Below are positions 5,281-5,292 of a DNA stretch of 5,292 nucleotides, in pieces. This stretch comes from an uncultured Ellagibacter sp. (GTDB lineage Bacteria; Actinomycetota; Coriobacteriia; Coriobacteriales; Eggerthellaceae): positions 1 through 5,292 of the forward strand of contig CAKTSW010000128.1 in NCBI GenBank assembly GCA_934613165.1, read 5' to 3'. A program made the position numbers and the translations under genes. The number at the start of each line of letters is the position of its first letter. The stretch's first letter is position 1. Below the pieces are notes generated by a model. It worked only from the letters and a program-made list of their open reading frames with translations. It was not told the origin of the DNA and did not search any database.

Positions 5281-5292
5281 ATGAGCGACGAG
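5281..5292 (+). CDS. Start of an unidentified gene (first four codons)
   Basis: ATG AGC GAC GAG (M-S-D-E) runs to the right edge. AAGGAG at 5263-5268 lies 12 bases before the ATG, slightly long but usable, and a candidate promoter stands further upstream. Nothing can be said about the product. Confidence 0.45.

Overview
The window comes from a G+C-rich bacterium. A cell-surface protein with a Sec signal peptide and three C-terminal S-layer homology (SLH) repeats points to a Gram-positive or monoderm cell wall. That protein's style, together with a cytoplasmic type I asparaginase, a stand-alone ArsC/Spx-like protein and a leaderless ApbE, fits gut Actinobacteria of the class Coriobacteriia (Eggerthellaceae such as Slackia or Eggerthella). 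This placement is inference from overall character, not from a marker gene.

Layout. Positions 1-368 (minus) hold the N-terminal third of an L-asparaginase that runs off the left edge. Directly upstream of it, with a three-base gap, is a 113-residue ArsC-family protein (372-713, minus) that has lost its cysteine; the two look co-transcribed. The 714-873 gap carries a candidate promoter for that pair and a strong hairpin terminator serving the next gene. Positions 874-3897 (minus) encode one 1007-residue exported SLH protein made of beta-solenoid-like and Ig-like segments, a glycine-rich repeat block, a flexible linker and the SLH anchor. A 157-base A+T-richer intergenic region (3898-4054) separates it from a divergent gene, 4055-5149 (plus), encoding a complete FAD:protein FMN transferase (ApbE) without an export signal. 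The last 131 bases hold hairpins, a candidate promoter and a ribosome binding site leading to an ATG at 5281, probably the first four codons of another gene.

Main point of interest. The SLH gene contains an uninterrupted run of nine G residues (coding strand) in codons 45-48, just after the signal peptide and abutting a 14-bp perfect palindrome. Loss or gain of one G would end translation at residue 50 or 61. This is the architecture of a contingency locus, so the surface protein may be switched on and off by slipped-strand mispairing. A second oddity is the cysteine-free ArsC-like protein. The genes do not form an obvious single pathway: asparaginase and the ArsC-like protein form one unit, the SLH protein is a single-gene unit, and ApbE is divergent from it with no flavinylation target visible in the window.
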